DNA of 49,729 nucleotides from a bacterium (GTDB taxonomy: Bacteria; Patescibacteriota; Dojkabacteria; JAKAPS01; JAJZLI01): assembly GCA_021810605.1 (NCBI GenBank), contig JAJZIL010000007.1:1-49729 (forward strand). The letters are read 5' to 3'. Below the pieces are notes generated by a model. That model did no database searches. It saw nothing but the letters and a program-made list of their open reading frames with translations, and was not told where the DNA came from. A program made the position numbers and the translations under genes. This document shows positions 35,031 to 44,868 of this stretch, one piece after another. Numbering within the stretch: the stretch's first letter is position 1; each line of letters opens with the position of its first letter.

Positions 35031-36608
35031 ATGAAAAAGGAAAAGGAAAAAAAATTAATAGCAGTCTCCCTCCCTTATGCTAATGGAGAAGCTCATATAG
35101 GGCATATTGCAGGAGCATACCTTCCAGCTGATATATATCACAGATTTTCAATACTTACAGGAGAAGACAGTATATTTATATCCGGAACAGATATGCATGG
35201 AACAGGTGTAGTTCTATCTGCAGAAAAAGAAGGTATTGATCCATATGTATTCTCTCAGAAACATCATGAAAAATTTAAAGAAATATTTGGGAAACTGGAT
35301 ATAAAGTTTGATATGTACTCCAATACTCAAAGCGACATACATATAGAAACTGTACATGATTTTTTTTTAGATCTATATAAATCAAAATATATAAAAATAA
35401 GGGAAGAAGAACAGCCATACTGTGAGTATGATAATAGATTCATTCCTGATAGATATGTTGAAGGAATATGCCCAGTATGTAATGATAAAAATGCTAAAGT
35501 CTCTGAAAGCTGTGATGTATGCTCTACTCTAATACAATTTGATACTATTATTGAACCTCGTTGTAAGATATGTGGAAATACCCCAATACTTAAAAAAACT
35601 AAAAATTTTTTCCTAGAATTAGAACTTTTAGAGAAAGAAATACGTAATTATATAGATAAAAAAAATAATTTCAGAAAAAATGTAAAAGAATTTTCATTAG
35701 AATACATAAAAAATGGATTAAATCCAAGATCTATAACAAGAGATATGAAGTATGGAGTAAGTATACCAATTAAAGGGTTTGAAGAAAAAATAATTTATGT
35801 ATGGTTTGAAGCTCTAATAGGATATATTTCTGCTACAAAAGAACTTAAACAAAATCACTGGATAGATTATTGGAGAAATAACTCTAAATCAATATTCTTT
35901 ATGGCAAAAGATAATATTGTATTTCATAGTATAATACTTCCCTTTATACTTCTTGCAAACAATAATAAATTAAATCTCCCATATCAAATAGTAGCTAATG
36001 AAAATCTACTTTTGGAAGGTGAAAAAATGTCTAAAAGTAAAAATCATTTTATGCTTGCAAAAGATGCACTTTCAAGATATGGAAAAGATAATTTAAGATT
36101 TTATATAGCAGCAAATCTTCCAGAAAAAAAAGATTTTAATTTTAAAGAGGAAGAATTAATAAATCTAGTAAATACTACTCTATCCTCTAATATTGGAAAT
36201 TATATCAATAGAACTTTAACATTTTTATACAAAAATTTTGATGGATCTATCAATAAATTTGAATCTAATGATGATGAGGATTATATAAAAAATATATTTA
36301 AAAGTATAAATATAGAATTATCTGAATTTAGAATAAAAAGTGCTGTACATAAAATAATAGAATTTTCAGATTATGCAAATAAGAGATTTGATACACTTAA
36401 GATATGGGAGAATAAGAATATAAAAAATATGTATATATTAATACAGTATGTATATGCATTAGGAATACTACTATCTCCAATTATACCAGAATCATCTGAG
36501 AAAATACTCTCTATTCTAAATAAAAAAAATGAGGGTTTTTACTATACCCCATATTTTGGAAAAATCAATAAGCCTTATATAATATTCCCAAAGATAGAAT
36601 TAATATAA
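35031..36608 (+). CDS. metG: methionyl-tRNA synthetase
   Basis: A class I aminoacyl-tRNA synthetase of 525 residues. The HIGH motif is HIGH at 22-25 (GEAHIGHIAG), and EKMSKSKNH carries the KMSKS signature (about 330-334). The connective domain has four CxxC-type pairs (CPVC, CDVC, CKIC plus an upstream Cys), consistent with a zinc-knuckle insert. The anticodon-binding helical domain is present; the C-terminal tRNA-binding domain of some relatives is not. TATAAT (35017-35022) lies 8 bp before the ATG. The last base of its stop codon is the first base of tatD. Confidence 0.95.
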   Translation: MKKEKEKKLIAVSLPYANGEAHIGHIAGAYLPADIYHRFSILTGEDSIFISGTDMHGTGVVLSAEKEGIDPYVFSQKHHEKFKEIFGKLDIKFDMYSNTQSDIHIETVHDFFLDLYKSKYIKIREEEQPYCEYDNRFIPDRYVEGICPVCNDKNAKVSESCDVCSTLIQFDTIIEPRCKICGNTPILKKTKNFFLELELLEKEIRNYIDKKNNFRKNVKEFSLEYIKNGLNPRSITRDMKYGVSIPIKGFEEKIIYVWFEALIGYISATKELKQNHWIDYWRNNSKSIFFMAKDNIVFHSIILPFILLANNNKLNLPYQIVANENLLLEGEKMSKSKNHFMLAKDALSRYGKDNLRFYIAANLPEKKDFNFKEEELINLVNTTLSSNIGNYINRTLTFLYKNFDGSINKFESNDDEDYIKNIFKSINIELSEFRIKSAVHKIIEFSDYANKRFDTLKIWENKNIKNMYILIQYVYALGILLSPIIPESSEKILSILNKKNEGFYYTPYFGKINKPYIIFPKIELI

Positions 36609-37366
36609 TGATAGATACTCATTCACATACAAATAAATTTTATTATCCTGATATAGATAACATACTTGAAAAATCAAAAAAAAGTGGAGTTGAAAAAATT
36701 ATAGTTCCAGCAACAAGTCTAGAGGATTCTTTAACCAATCCACAATTTATCCATCCTATGCTTTATTATGCAATTGGATCTCATCCAGAATTATCAAAAC
36801 AAATTATAACCAGAGAACAATTGGAATCAGTTTATACAGAAAATATTATTGCAATTGGTGAATGTGGGTTAGATTACTATAGAGATAATAATAAGGAGAA
36901 TCAAGAAAAAAATTTCAGAGTACAAATTGAATATGCATTAGAGAAAAATCTTCCTTTAATAGTTCATACAAGAGAAGCTTTAGAAGATACACTAACAATT
37001 CTTTCCGATTATTATAAAAAAGGGGATACAAATAAAGGAGTTATTCATTCTGCTGATGGAGATATTTCTATATTAGAAAAAATTGAAGATAGAGGATTTT
37101 ATCTTTCTTTTAATGGAATATCTACATTTAAAAATGCAGATAAGATAAGAAATATTATTAAAAATACAGATTTATCTAAAATATTAATAGAAACAGATTC
37201 TCCATTCCTTACACCTGAACCGATAAGAAATGAAAAAATAAATAATTCATCAAATATAATTTATGTACTTGAAAATATAGAAAAGATTAAAAATACTCAA
37301 GCAAAAGAGAAAATTTACCAAAATTCAATTGCATTATTTAAATTAAACAATGAAAAATATATCTGA
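36608..37366 (+). CDS. tatD: TatD-family metal-dependent DNase
   Basis: A 252-residue TIM-barrel hydrolase. Metal ligands: MIDTHSHTN at the N-terminus, IGECGLDYY, LIVHTREA, VIHSADG and LIETDSPFLTPEP. It is near the usual 255-265 residues. TatD enzymes have 3'-5' exonuclease activity and take part in DNA repair. It overlaps metG by one base and the RodZ-like gene by 17 bases. Confidence 0.93.
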   Translation: MIDTHSHTNKFYYPDIDNILEKSKKSGVEKIIVPATSLEDSLTNPQFIHPMLYYAIGSHPELSKQIITREQLESVYTENIIAIGECGLDYYRDNNKENQEKNFRVQIEYALEKNLPLIVHTREALEDTLTILSDYYKKGDTNKGVIHSADGDISILEKIEDRGFYLSFNGISTFKNADKIRNIIKNTDLSKILIETDSPFLTPEPIRNEKINNSSNIIYVLENIEKIKNTQAKEKIYQNSIALFKLNNEKYI

Positions 37367-38270
37367 AATACTAAAAAAAACTAGAATTCAAAGTGGTATT
37401 ACAATTGAACAAGTAGAAACTGCTACTAAGATAAAAAAATCATATATAGAATTTCTAGAACAAGGTGAATTTGAAAAATTACCATCAATTTCTGCAACAA
37501 AAGGTTTTATAAAAATCTATGCCAAATATCTTGGATTAAACTCCGATGATGCTCTAGTTATTTTTAGAAGAGAAAATAAACTTGAAGAGTATCACATGAT
37601 GCCTAAAAAAAAGAGGAATACTAAAATTAATTCAATAAGACATAGAAGAATATCTTTATATCTATTATTTATATTAATAGTTGTAATACTTGCTATTATT
37701 TATGCAGTACATGAATATATATCATTTAAAACCCCTCCTAAAATAACAATCTACTCCCCTAGAAGTTCTACTATAACATCATATAAATCATCTATACTTT
37801 TCTCAGGAAAAATAACATTAGGAAATTCTCTATATATTGATGGTGATAAGATTAATAGTATTAATTTAAATGGAGTATTCTCCCAACAAATAGGATTACA
37901 AGAAGGATTAAATAATATAGTTATAAAGGTTGTAGATCCTCTAGGAGGTGATAATATTAAATATTACCAAATTGATTACATAAATAAATTAATCAATAAA
38001 AAGGATATTGCTAATACATTTTATATAAATATAAAAGATATTATAAAACCAGTATTTATAAATGCTGTTGTAGAAAATAAAACTGAATATAATAAAATAT
38101 TAAAAGGAGAAATACAGATAAAGGGATTATATAATATAGTTTTAAGTATAGGGGAGATTCAATATACAGAAATATTTTATAAAGGGAAAAATATAACTCC
38201 AACTGGAACAGGATTTTCTGTAATTATAATAAAATATAATAATGGGAAATTACAGGTAACAAAAAATTAA
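37350..38270 (+). CDS. RodZ-like HTH membrane protein
   Basis: A 306-residue protein with an N-terminal Xre-type HTH (residues 1-70: ISEILKKTRIQSGITIEQVE), as in RodZ/HTH_25, which binds MreB-type filaments. A basic stretch (KKKRNTKINSIRHRR) precedes one transmembrane segment (about 104-122). The extracellular part starts with PPKITIYSPRSST and has an Ig-like/glucodextranase-type domain. It is a likely cell-shape or division scaffold. The gene overlaps tatD and precedes the FtsA-like block. Confidence 0.72.
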   Translation: MKNISEILKKTRIQSGITIEQVETATKIKKSYIEFLEQGEFEKLPSISATKGFIKIYAKYLGLNSDDALVIFRRENKLEEYHMMPKKKRNTKINSIRHRRISLYLLFILIVVILAIIYAVHEYISFKTPPKITIYSPRSSTITSYKSSILFSGKITLGNSLYIDGDKINSINLNGVFSQQIGLQEGLNNIVIKVVDPLGGDNIKYYQIDYINKLINKKDIANTFYINIKDIIKPVFINAVVENKTEYNKILKGEIQIKGLYNIVLSIGEIQYTEIFYKGKNITPTGTGFSVIIIKYNNGKLQVTKN

Positions 38271-38292
38271 AAAATTATGCTATATTAATAGT

Positions 38293-38589
38293 ATGAATAT
38301 AATATATAGTGTACTATTTTCTATAATTGGAATTTTAATAATAATATTTCTTATTATTATAATTAAAACTGTATTTGATATAGATAAAAATGTTGTTAAA
38401 GGAAAAGATATAATAGAAAATGTATCTGAAATAACTCAAAACACAAAAAACGAACAAGAAAAGATCCATTCAATGATTAATGATAAAATAGATAAGGTAA
38501 ATATAATATCTAAATTTAAAATAGCTGAAAATCTAATTGAGACTTTTACAAAAGTTTATAGAAATAAAAAGAAAAACAAAACTTTATAA
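38293..38589 (+). CDS. single-pass membrane protein with helical tail
   Basis: A 98-residue protein with an N-terminal transmembrane segment (from IIYSVLFSIIGILII to about residue 27) and a charged helical tail. The family is unknown. Its stop overlaps the ATG of the FtsA-like gene (TAATG), so the two are co-expressed. It may be a membrane tether for the FtsA-like ATPase (inference). Confidence 0.5.
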   Translation: MNIIYSVLFSIIGILIIIFLIIIIKTVFDIDKNVVKGKDIIENVSEITQNTKNEQEKIHSMINDKIDKVNIISKFKIAENLIETFTKVYRNKKKNKTL

Positions 38590-39812
38590 TGCCAATATTT
38601 GGAAAGAAAACAAAAGAAGATAATAATTCATTTATATCTCTCGATATAGGGACAGAGTTTGTAAAAACTTTAATATGTAATATTGAAGAGGATAATGTAG
38701 TAATATTAGGGTTTGGTAAGGTAAGACAACCTTTGCATGCAATGAAGGGTGGTGTTGTAACAAATATAAAGAGTGTTATTTCTACATGTCAAAAGTCAAT
38801 TGATCTTGCAATGGAGGAGTTAAATGATATAAATACTCCAAAAAGGGTTGTCGTGGGAATTGCTGGGGAGTTAGTTAAAGGAGTAGGTATAAAAATAAAT
38901 TATGAAAGAGAAGATGCAGAAAAAAATATTGATGAGAAAGAAATTAAGAATATATTAGATAAGGTACATGATACTGCTTATGATGAAGCTATTAAAAAAT
39001 TTACAGCATCTACTGGATCAGAAAAGACACAAATAAAATTAGTAAATGCCACAGTAACAGATACATATATTGATGATTATAAAGTTACAACTCCAATTGG
39101 ATTCAAAGGTAAAAAAGTTACATTGAATATATATTTTGTATATACACCTTTGATATTTGCAGGAGCTTTAGATGATATATTAAAAGAATTAAATCTTTCT
39201 CCTATAATAATAGCTGTACAACCATTTGCAATAGCAAGATCAGTAAAAGGAGCTCGAGATTCAAGTTTTGATGCCATAATAATTGATGTTGGTGGAGGAA
39301 CTACAGATATTGCACTCGTATCTCAAGGAACATTCCAAGATACTCAAATGTTTGCAATGGGAGGAAGATCATTTACAAAAAGGATAGCTGCTGATTTATC
39401 TATATCATACGAAGATGCAGAAAGTTTAAAAATTCAATATACAGAACAAGATATTGATCGAGGAAAATCCCTACAAATAAGAGATGCAGTAAAAAAAGAT
39501 ATAGATTTATGGATATCAGGAATCGAAATATCATTAGAAGAAATGGAAAATATTAAAATATATCCAGATCAAATACTTCTTTGTGGAGGAGGATCAAAAT
39601 TATCTGAAATAAGAACAAAATTAGTAGAATATCCTTGGTCGGTACTTCTACCTTTTAATAGAAATCCCAAGATAAATTTTCTATCTCCAGAAAAGATTGA
39701 TGGAGTAATTGATAAAACACTTAAATTAAATAAACCAGAAGATGTTACTCCTGTATGTTTAGCTAGGATTGTATTAGATATAGTAAAAGATGATGTTATT
39801 ATTGCAATATAA
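38589..39812 (+). CDS. FtsA/PilM-like actin-fold ATPase
   Basis: A 407-residue ASKHA protein. Phosphate-1 is FISLDIGTEFVKTLI (15-29), phosphate-2 is AIIIDVGGGTTDIALV and the adenosine motif is ILLCGGGSKLSEIR. The insertion between them fits the SHS2-type subdomain of FtsA and PilM. The C-terminal FtsA amphipathic membrane helix is not evident. In CPR genomes such proteins are usually named FtsA or PilM; which process it serves here is uncertain. It is flanked by a small membrane protein and a large surface protein. Confidence 0.78.
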   Translation: MPIFGKKTKEDNNSFISLDIGTEFVKTLICNIEEDNVVILGFGKVRQPLHAMKGGVVTNIKSVISTCQKSIDLAMEELNDINTPKRVVVGIAGELVKGVGIKINYEREDAEKNIDEKEIKNILDKVHDTAYDEAIKKFTASTGSEKTQIKLVNATVTDTYIDDYKVTTPIGFKGKKVTLNIYFVYTPLIFAGALDDILKELNLSPIIIAVQPFAIARSVKGARDSSFDAIIIDVGGGTTDIALVSQGTFQDTQMFAMGGRSFTKRIAADLSISYEDAESLKIQYTEQDIDRGKSLQIRDAVKKDIDLWISGIEISLEEMENIKIYPDQILLCGGGSKLSEIRTKLVEYPWSVLLPFNRNPKINFLSPEKIDGVIDKTLKLNKPEDVTPVCLARIVLDIVKDDVIIAI

Positions 39813-39817
39813 AAAAT

Positions 39818-41665
39818 ATGAAAGATACTAAAGTATTCGTTGATCTAGATGACGAAATAACATTTATAACAGAAAAAATTCTAAAGGCCCAAACCAATAG
39901 AGTTATACTTATTATCCCAGAAAGATCTGATGTAATAACATCACTAGTAGGATTAAAAATGATCCGAAAAGTTATTGATAAAAATGATAAAGATGTTGTT
40001 ATTGTAACAATGGATGAGCAGGGAAAGAACATAGCTTTGTCTGGAGGATTTGTATCTGTATCAAAAATAGGAGAAATTAATGAAGAGATATGGAGAGAAG
40101 TAGTAAGATTAAAAAAAAGAATACATGATGCAATGTATATGTCCAATAAGGTTCCTTTTAAGGAAGATATATACAAAACAATAGATAATTCTGATACAAA
40201 AAAACTCTCTCAAGAAGAACAATTCTTTGAATATAAACCAGATCAAAATAATGCTATACCTTTAGGAGAAGATTCAAAAATAAATAAGAAAAAAGAAAAT
40301 ATTAAAAGAGTTGAATTCAATAAAGAACCTATCATATCGTCACAAAAGGTTTCATTAGATGGATTCGAACTTATTGCAGGAGGAGATGTTGCATCATTCA
40401 GAGATAGTAATAAGGAAGATACAGAGCATAGTAATAAATTTACTCAAGAAAAAGATGAGACTCACAAAGATTTAAATAAAGATACTTTAAAACCTAATAT
40501 GTTTAAAAGTGCTTTCTTCAAAGATAGAGAAAAAAGTAAAAAATTAAATAAATTAATAATTTTCGTAGGGATATTTATACTACTTGTAATATTTATTATT
40601 TATTACTTATTCTTAACAGTTTCTAGTGTAAATATAACTATAACAGGTAAAAAAATAAATTCACAAGAATTAATAACCATAAATCCAAATATATCCAACG
40701 TTCAAGGATACAACTTAAATATACCATCCAAAATAGTAAGTTCAAATGAATCAGGATCAAGTTCAATACCTACAACTGGAAGTAAAACTATACAAACAGG
40801 AAGTTTCGCTAGTGGATCAGTAACATTTTCAAATACATCTACATCTGCAGTAACAATTCCTGCATCAACTCAATTTTCAGATTCTAATAATATATCATTT
40901 ACTCTATCCTCTTCAATAACTGTACCTGCTGCAACAGTAACAAATACTGCTACCTCATCTACAACAAATTATGGAACAATTAATGAGAATGTTGTTCTAA
41001 ATACTAATACTGCAATTGGTGCAAATGATACATTTTCAAATAATAACTATAGCTCAATCACAGTAACTAATCCTTCTGCATTTTCTCAAGGAAATGAATC
41101 TACATCTACAGAACAGGTTGTAACACAAAACGATATAAATAATCTTTCAAGTACTTTATCTCAACAATTATTTGCAAGAGGAAGAGGAGCTTTAGTATCT
41201 TCAGGAAATAATAAAATAATTCAACAGTCAATAAAAAATATTATTATATCTAAAAACTTTGACCACTCTCTAGGAGCTGTTGCTTCAATTCTTAACCTTT
41301 CAATGAATACTAAAACTGAAGCTCAAGAATATAATTATAATAATATACAAATTGCAATTGAAAAAAATGCCTTGTATAAAGGGAATATAATAAAAAATAT
41401 TAATTTTTCAATACAGAGAATATTTTTAGACTCCTCTGGTAATATAAAAATATCTATTTCTTATTCTGGAGAATTATTTAAGAATATAAATAAAAATAAT
41501 ATACTATCTTCAATTAAGGGAAAATCTTTCTCTTCAGCAGAAAATTATATTAAAACTATAAAAAATGTTAAAGAGGTATCAATCAATGATAATCCTTACA
41601 TTTTCTCTATAATAGGATACTTACCATCTAATAGTAATAATATAAAAATTAATATAAATAATTAG
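39818..41665 (+). CDS. anchored surface protein with baseplate-J-like ectodomain
   Basis: The 615-residue protein has a cytoplasmic alpha/beta domain (1-110: VILIIPERSDVITSLVGLKM) and then an acidic, disordered linker. One transmembrane segment follows (about 246-266: IIFVGIFILLVIFIIYYLFL). The extracellular part is Ser/Thr/Asn-rich, with TIQTGSFASGSVTFSNTST and VTIPASTQFS, like the baseplate J/gp47-type beta domain seen in CPR. It starts 6 bp after the FtsA-like gene, so its cytoplasmic domain could be engaged by that ATPase (inference). Confidence 0.6.
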   Translation: MKDTKVFVDLDDEITFITEKILKAQTNRVILIIPERSDVITSLVGLKMIRKVIDKNDKDVVIVTMDEQGKNIALSGGFVSVSKIGEINEEIWREVVRLKKRIHDAMYMSNKVPFKEDIYKTIDNSDTKKLSQEEQFFEYKPDQNNAIPLGEDSKINKKKENIKRVEFNKEPIISSQKVSLDGFELIAGGDVASFRDSNKEDTEHSNKFTQEKDETHKDLNKDTLKPNMFKSAFFKDREKSKKLNKLIIFVGIFILLVIFIIYYLFLTVSSVNITITGKKINSQELITINPNISNVQGYNLNIPSKIVSSNESGSSSIPTTGSKTIQTGSFASGSVTFSNTSTSAVTIPASTQFSDSNNISFTLSSSITVPAATVTNTATSSTTNYGTINENVVLNTNTAIGANDTFSNNNYSSITVTNPSAFSQGNESTSTEQVVTQNDINNLSSTLSQQLFARGRGALVSSGNNKIIQQSIKNIIISKNFDHSLGAVASILNLSMNTKTEAQEYNYNNIQIAIEKNALYKGNIIKNINFSIQRIFLDSSGNIKISISYSGELFKNINKNNILSSIKGKSFSSAENYIKTIKNVKEVSINDNPYIFSIIGYLPSNSNNIKININN

Positions 41666-41895
41666 CACTATTAACTATTCTCAATATATATTTAATACTT
41701 ATTAATTAATATATAATAAAAAATAATCAATAAATTTATAACTAGGATACTTTATTTTAGTAATATAAAAAAATAAATACTGAGATATATTAACGATGAG
41801 TTTTATTATCAAGACACAATAATTTTTTCTAAAACATCAATAAGTTATTGATTATTAATCAAATAAAATATAAATATTGTCAATATTCTAAATAT

Positions 41896-42642
41896 TTAAT
41901 TATTTATTGTGATCTTTTTTATATAGATCTTCAAATATGGTCTATGATGATCCTTTGCATTAACAGGAACATTTCCTATTTTCTCAACAACACTCATCCC
42001 ACTTGTAACCTTACCAAATACAGTGTATAGTCCATTCAATTGAGTATCTTTTGCAAGTGTAATAAAGAATTGAGATCCATTTGTATTTGGACCACTATTA
42101 GCCATAGCAAGAACTCCAGTAGAAAATGGAATAGACTTTAAATTTGTATCATAGGTATACCCCTTCTTCTCATATGCACTTACCAATACTTGAGGCATAC
42201 CTAAGCTCAATGCATTAATTTGATCTTTAAAAGTGTACCCTGGACCACCAGAACCTGTTCCAGTAGGATCTCCTGTTTGAACCATAAATCCCTTTATTAC
42301 TCTGTGAAATATAATATTGTTGTAAAATCCAGATTTTGATAAAAATATAAAATTATTAACAGCTAATGGAGCTGCTGCAGAATTAAGAGTAACATTTATA
42401 TTTCCATAATTAGTTTCTATTGTAGCTGTATAATTCTTATTCTTATCTATACACATCTTTGGATAAGAAGAATATTTTTTTACTGATGGTTGATAAGTAA
42501 TATTACATGCATTATTTGAAAAATTAAGATTAATTTTATTCCCTGCTGAAATATATACAAGCAATAGCATTAAAGCTAATACCAAAATAGCTAGTGCTAA
42601 ATAAGAAAATAGAGCTATTTTTTTTACATTAATGTTATTCAT
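41896..42642 (-). CDS. membrane-anchored cyclophilin-type peptidyl-prolyl isomerase
   Basis: A 248-residue protein with an N-terminal signal-anchor (about 8-32). The cyclophilin domain has NIIFHRVIKGFMVQTGDPTGTG, with the catalytic Arg in FHRV, followed by MANSGPNTNGSQFFIT and LNGLYTVFGKV. It would catalyse prolyl isomerisation outside the cytoplasm. The start is taken at the ATG 42642. A TTG at 42648 is 6 bp downstream of the -10 and could be used too. Confidence 0.9.
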   Translation of the reverse strand: MNNINVKKIALFSYLALAILVLALMLLLVYISAGNKINLNFSNNACNITYQPSVKKYSSYPKMCIDKNKNYTATIETNYGNINVTLNSAAAPLAVNNFIFLSKSGFYNNIIFHRVIKGFMVQTGDPTGTGSGGPGYTFKDQINALSLGMPQVLVSAYEKKGYTYDTNLKSIPFSTGVLAMANSGPNTNGSQFFITLAKDTQLNGLYTVFGKVTSGMSVVEKIGNVPVNAKDHHRPYLKIYIKKITINN

Positions 42643-42654
42643 ATTCAAATAGAG

Positions 42655-42683
42655 ATATTATCATAAAATATAGAGTTTCTCAA
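42655..42683 (-). promoter_or_regulatory. promoter of the cyclophilin gene
   Basis: Minus-strand TTGAGA (42678-42683), 17 bp, TAATAT (42655-42660). The ATG at 42642 is 12 bp further on, the in-frame TTG at 42648 only 6 bp. The promoter is back to back with TATAAT (42702-42707) of ftsK. Confidence 0.5.
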
Positions 42684-42711
42684 ATTTATATGGTAAACTT
42701 TTATAATAACA

Positions 42712-44868
42712 ATGGGAAGAAAGAAAAAATCTGCAATTGAAAAAAACCTATCAGCTAAAAAGAGCCCCAAACTTGAAGGACAAGATACATATATTATTAT
42801 AGGTATAATATTACTTATACTATCATTATTATCTTTTTTAGGATTTTTTGTTCATATAAATGCATTAAAATTCTTATACACCCTCTTAGGTGATGGAATA
42901 ATAATTTTTGCAATATTTTCATTCTTACTATCATTAAGATTTCTAGGAACTAAAATAAAATTTAATACTGTATCCTCAATTATTGGACTTTTAATCTTTA
43001 TTGTAGCAATACTTTCATTTATAAATCTTATGTATTCTCAACCAGTATCCTTACTACTCTCTTCTCAAGGAAAACTTGGAGGAGCAATAGGATACCTATC
43101 ATCACAGTACCTTCGATCTGAACTGAGTAGATTAGGTTCAATAATAATACTTATTCCTATTATTATCATATCTTTAATGATGTCTATATCTCTATCTTTT
43201 ATAGAATCAATAAGAAAAATAAAAGAGTTTATTAATTTTCTAGTTGAAAAAATATTAGAATTTCAAAAGTCTTCAGAAGAAAAAGAGAAAGTACAAAAAA
43301 ATGATAATAATATACAAAATATAGAATTCGAAGTAACTGGAAAGAATGATGATACTATGGTAGGGACATTATCTGGAAAGAATACACTTACTAGAAAAAA
43401 TAATAGTGTTCAAAATTCTCCTATAGAAACAGTACATTTTGATAACTGGGAACTGCCTTCTATTAACTTTCTAAATGAAATTAAAAGAATAAATGTTGTA
43501 AATGATACTGATATAAAAAGAAATTCTGAAATTATAGAAAGAACATTAGAAAGCTTTAATATAATATCTAGAGTGGTTGATATTTCAGTAGGACCAGTTA
43601 TTACAAGATATGCACTTCAAATAAAAACCGGAACAAAAGTCTCTAAAATAAATACACTTTCAAGAGATATAGCACTAGCTTTAGCTGCACCTTCAGGATC
43701 TGTAAGAATTGATGCACCAATACCAGGAACTTCACTTGTAGGAATTGAAATGCCAAATCCTAAATCACAAATAGTATCTTTTAAAAATCTTATTAATAGT
43801 CCTGAATTTAATGATCCTTCTAATAAAATACCTCTTGCTATGGGAGAAGATGTTACTGGAGAAATCATAATAAAAGACCTTACATCTATGCCTCATCTTT
43901 TAGTTGCAGGATCAACTGGATCAGGAAAGAGTATGCTTATAAATTCATTTTTACTAGGACTTCTATATAAACACTCTCCTGATACTCTTAAATTAATACT
44001 TATTGATCCTAAACATGTTGAATTATCAGTATATAATGGAATTCCTCATTTACTAACTCCTGTGATTACTGATATGAATAGTGTTAATAATGCATTAAAA
44101 TGGGCTCTCTCAGAAATGACACGAAGATATGATCTCCTTAAAAATGATGGAATGAGAAATATAGATGGTTATAATGAAACAAAAGAAAAAGATGAAAAAT
44201 TATCTAGTATTATCATAGTAATCGATGAAATGGCTGATTTAATGCTTACAAAAGGAGTTGAAATTGAAAATTCAATAGTAAGATTAGCTCAAATGGCAAG
44301 AGCAGTAGGAATACATCTAGTACTTGCAACCCAAAGACCTTCTGTAAATGTAATTACTGGACTAATCAAAGCTAATATACCTGCTCGAATAGCTTTATCT
44401 GTAGCATCAGCAATAGATTCAAGAGTAATATTAGATCAAATGGGAGCAGAAACACTTTTAGGAAAAGGAGATATGCTATTTAAATCACCTGATCTAGGAA
44501 GGACTATAAGACTTCAGGGACCACTAGTAACAGAAGAAGAAATATCTAGAGTTATAACCTTTATCTCAAAACAAGGTATAGAGACATCATATAATGATGA
44601 GATACTCAATTCCCAAAATGGAGACTCAATAGTTTCAGATCAAACTGTAGGATCATATGAAGATGATCTATTTCCTGATGCTGTAAGAGTTGTAGTTAAC
44701 GCTAAAAGAGGATCTGCATCAATACTTCAATCAAAATTAAAAATAGGATATGCTAGAGCTGCAAGACTCATTTACGAACTAGAAAATAATGGAGTTGTAG
44801 GACCTCAAGATGGATCCAAACCAAGAGAGGTACTTATTGATGATGCTGATAGCTTTCTATCAGAGTAA
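42712..44868 (+). CDS. ftsK: FtsK/SpoIIIE DNA translocase
   Basis: A 718-residue septal DNA pump. About four transmembrane helices (residues 26-160) are followed by a linker and the alpha and beta motor domains. Walker A is GSTGSGKS (400-407), Walker B is IIVIDEMADLM and ATQRPSVNVITG is the conserved sensor region. The C-terminal gamma winged helix starts at GSASILQSKLKIGYARAARL and reads polar DNA motifs. TATAAT lies 4 bp before the ATG. The 3' end overlaps map by 9 bp, tail to tail. Confidence 0.96.
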   Translation: MGRKKKSAIEKNLSAKKSPKLEGQDTYIIIGIILLILSLLSFLGFFVHINALKFLYTLLGDGIIIFAIFSFLLSLRFLGTKIKFNTVSSIIGLLIFIVAILSFINLMYSQPVSLLLSSQGKLGGAIGYLSSQYLRSELSRLGSIIILIPIIIISLMMSISLSFIESIRKIKEFINFLVEKILEFQKSSEEKEKVQKNDNNIQNIEFEVTGKNDDTMVGTLSGKNTLTRKNNSVQNSPIETVHFDNWELPSINFLNEIKRINVVNDTDIKRNSEIIERTLESFNIISRVVDISVGPVITRYALQIKTGTKVSKINTLSRDIALALAAPSGSVRIDAPIPGTSLVGIEMPNPKSQIVSFKNLINSPEFNDPSNKIPLAMGEDVTGEIIIKDLTSMPHLLVAGSTGSGKSMLINSFLLGLLYKHSPDTLKLILIDPKHVELSVYNGIPHLLTPVITDMNSVNNALKWALSEMTRRYDLLKNDGMRNIDGYNETKEKDEKLSSIIIVIDEMADLMLTKGVEIENSIVRLAQMARAVGIHLVLATQRPSVNVITGLIKANIPARIALSVASAIDSRVILDQMGAETLLGKGDMLFKSPDLGRTIRLQGPLVTEEEISRVITFISKQGIETSYNDEILNSQNGDSIVSDQTVGSYEDDLFPDAVRVVVNAKRGSASILQSKLKIGYARAARLIYELENNGVVGPQDGSKPREVLIDDADSFLSE

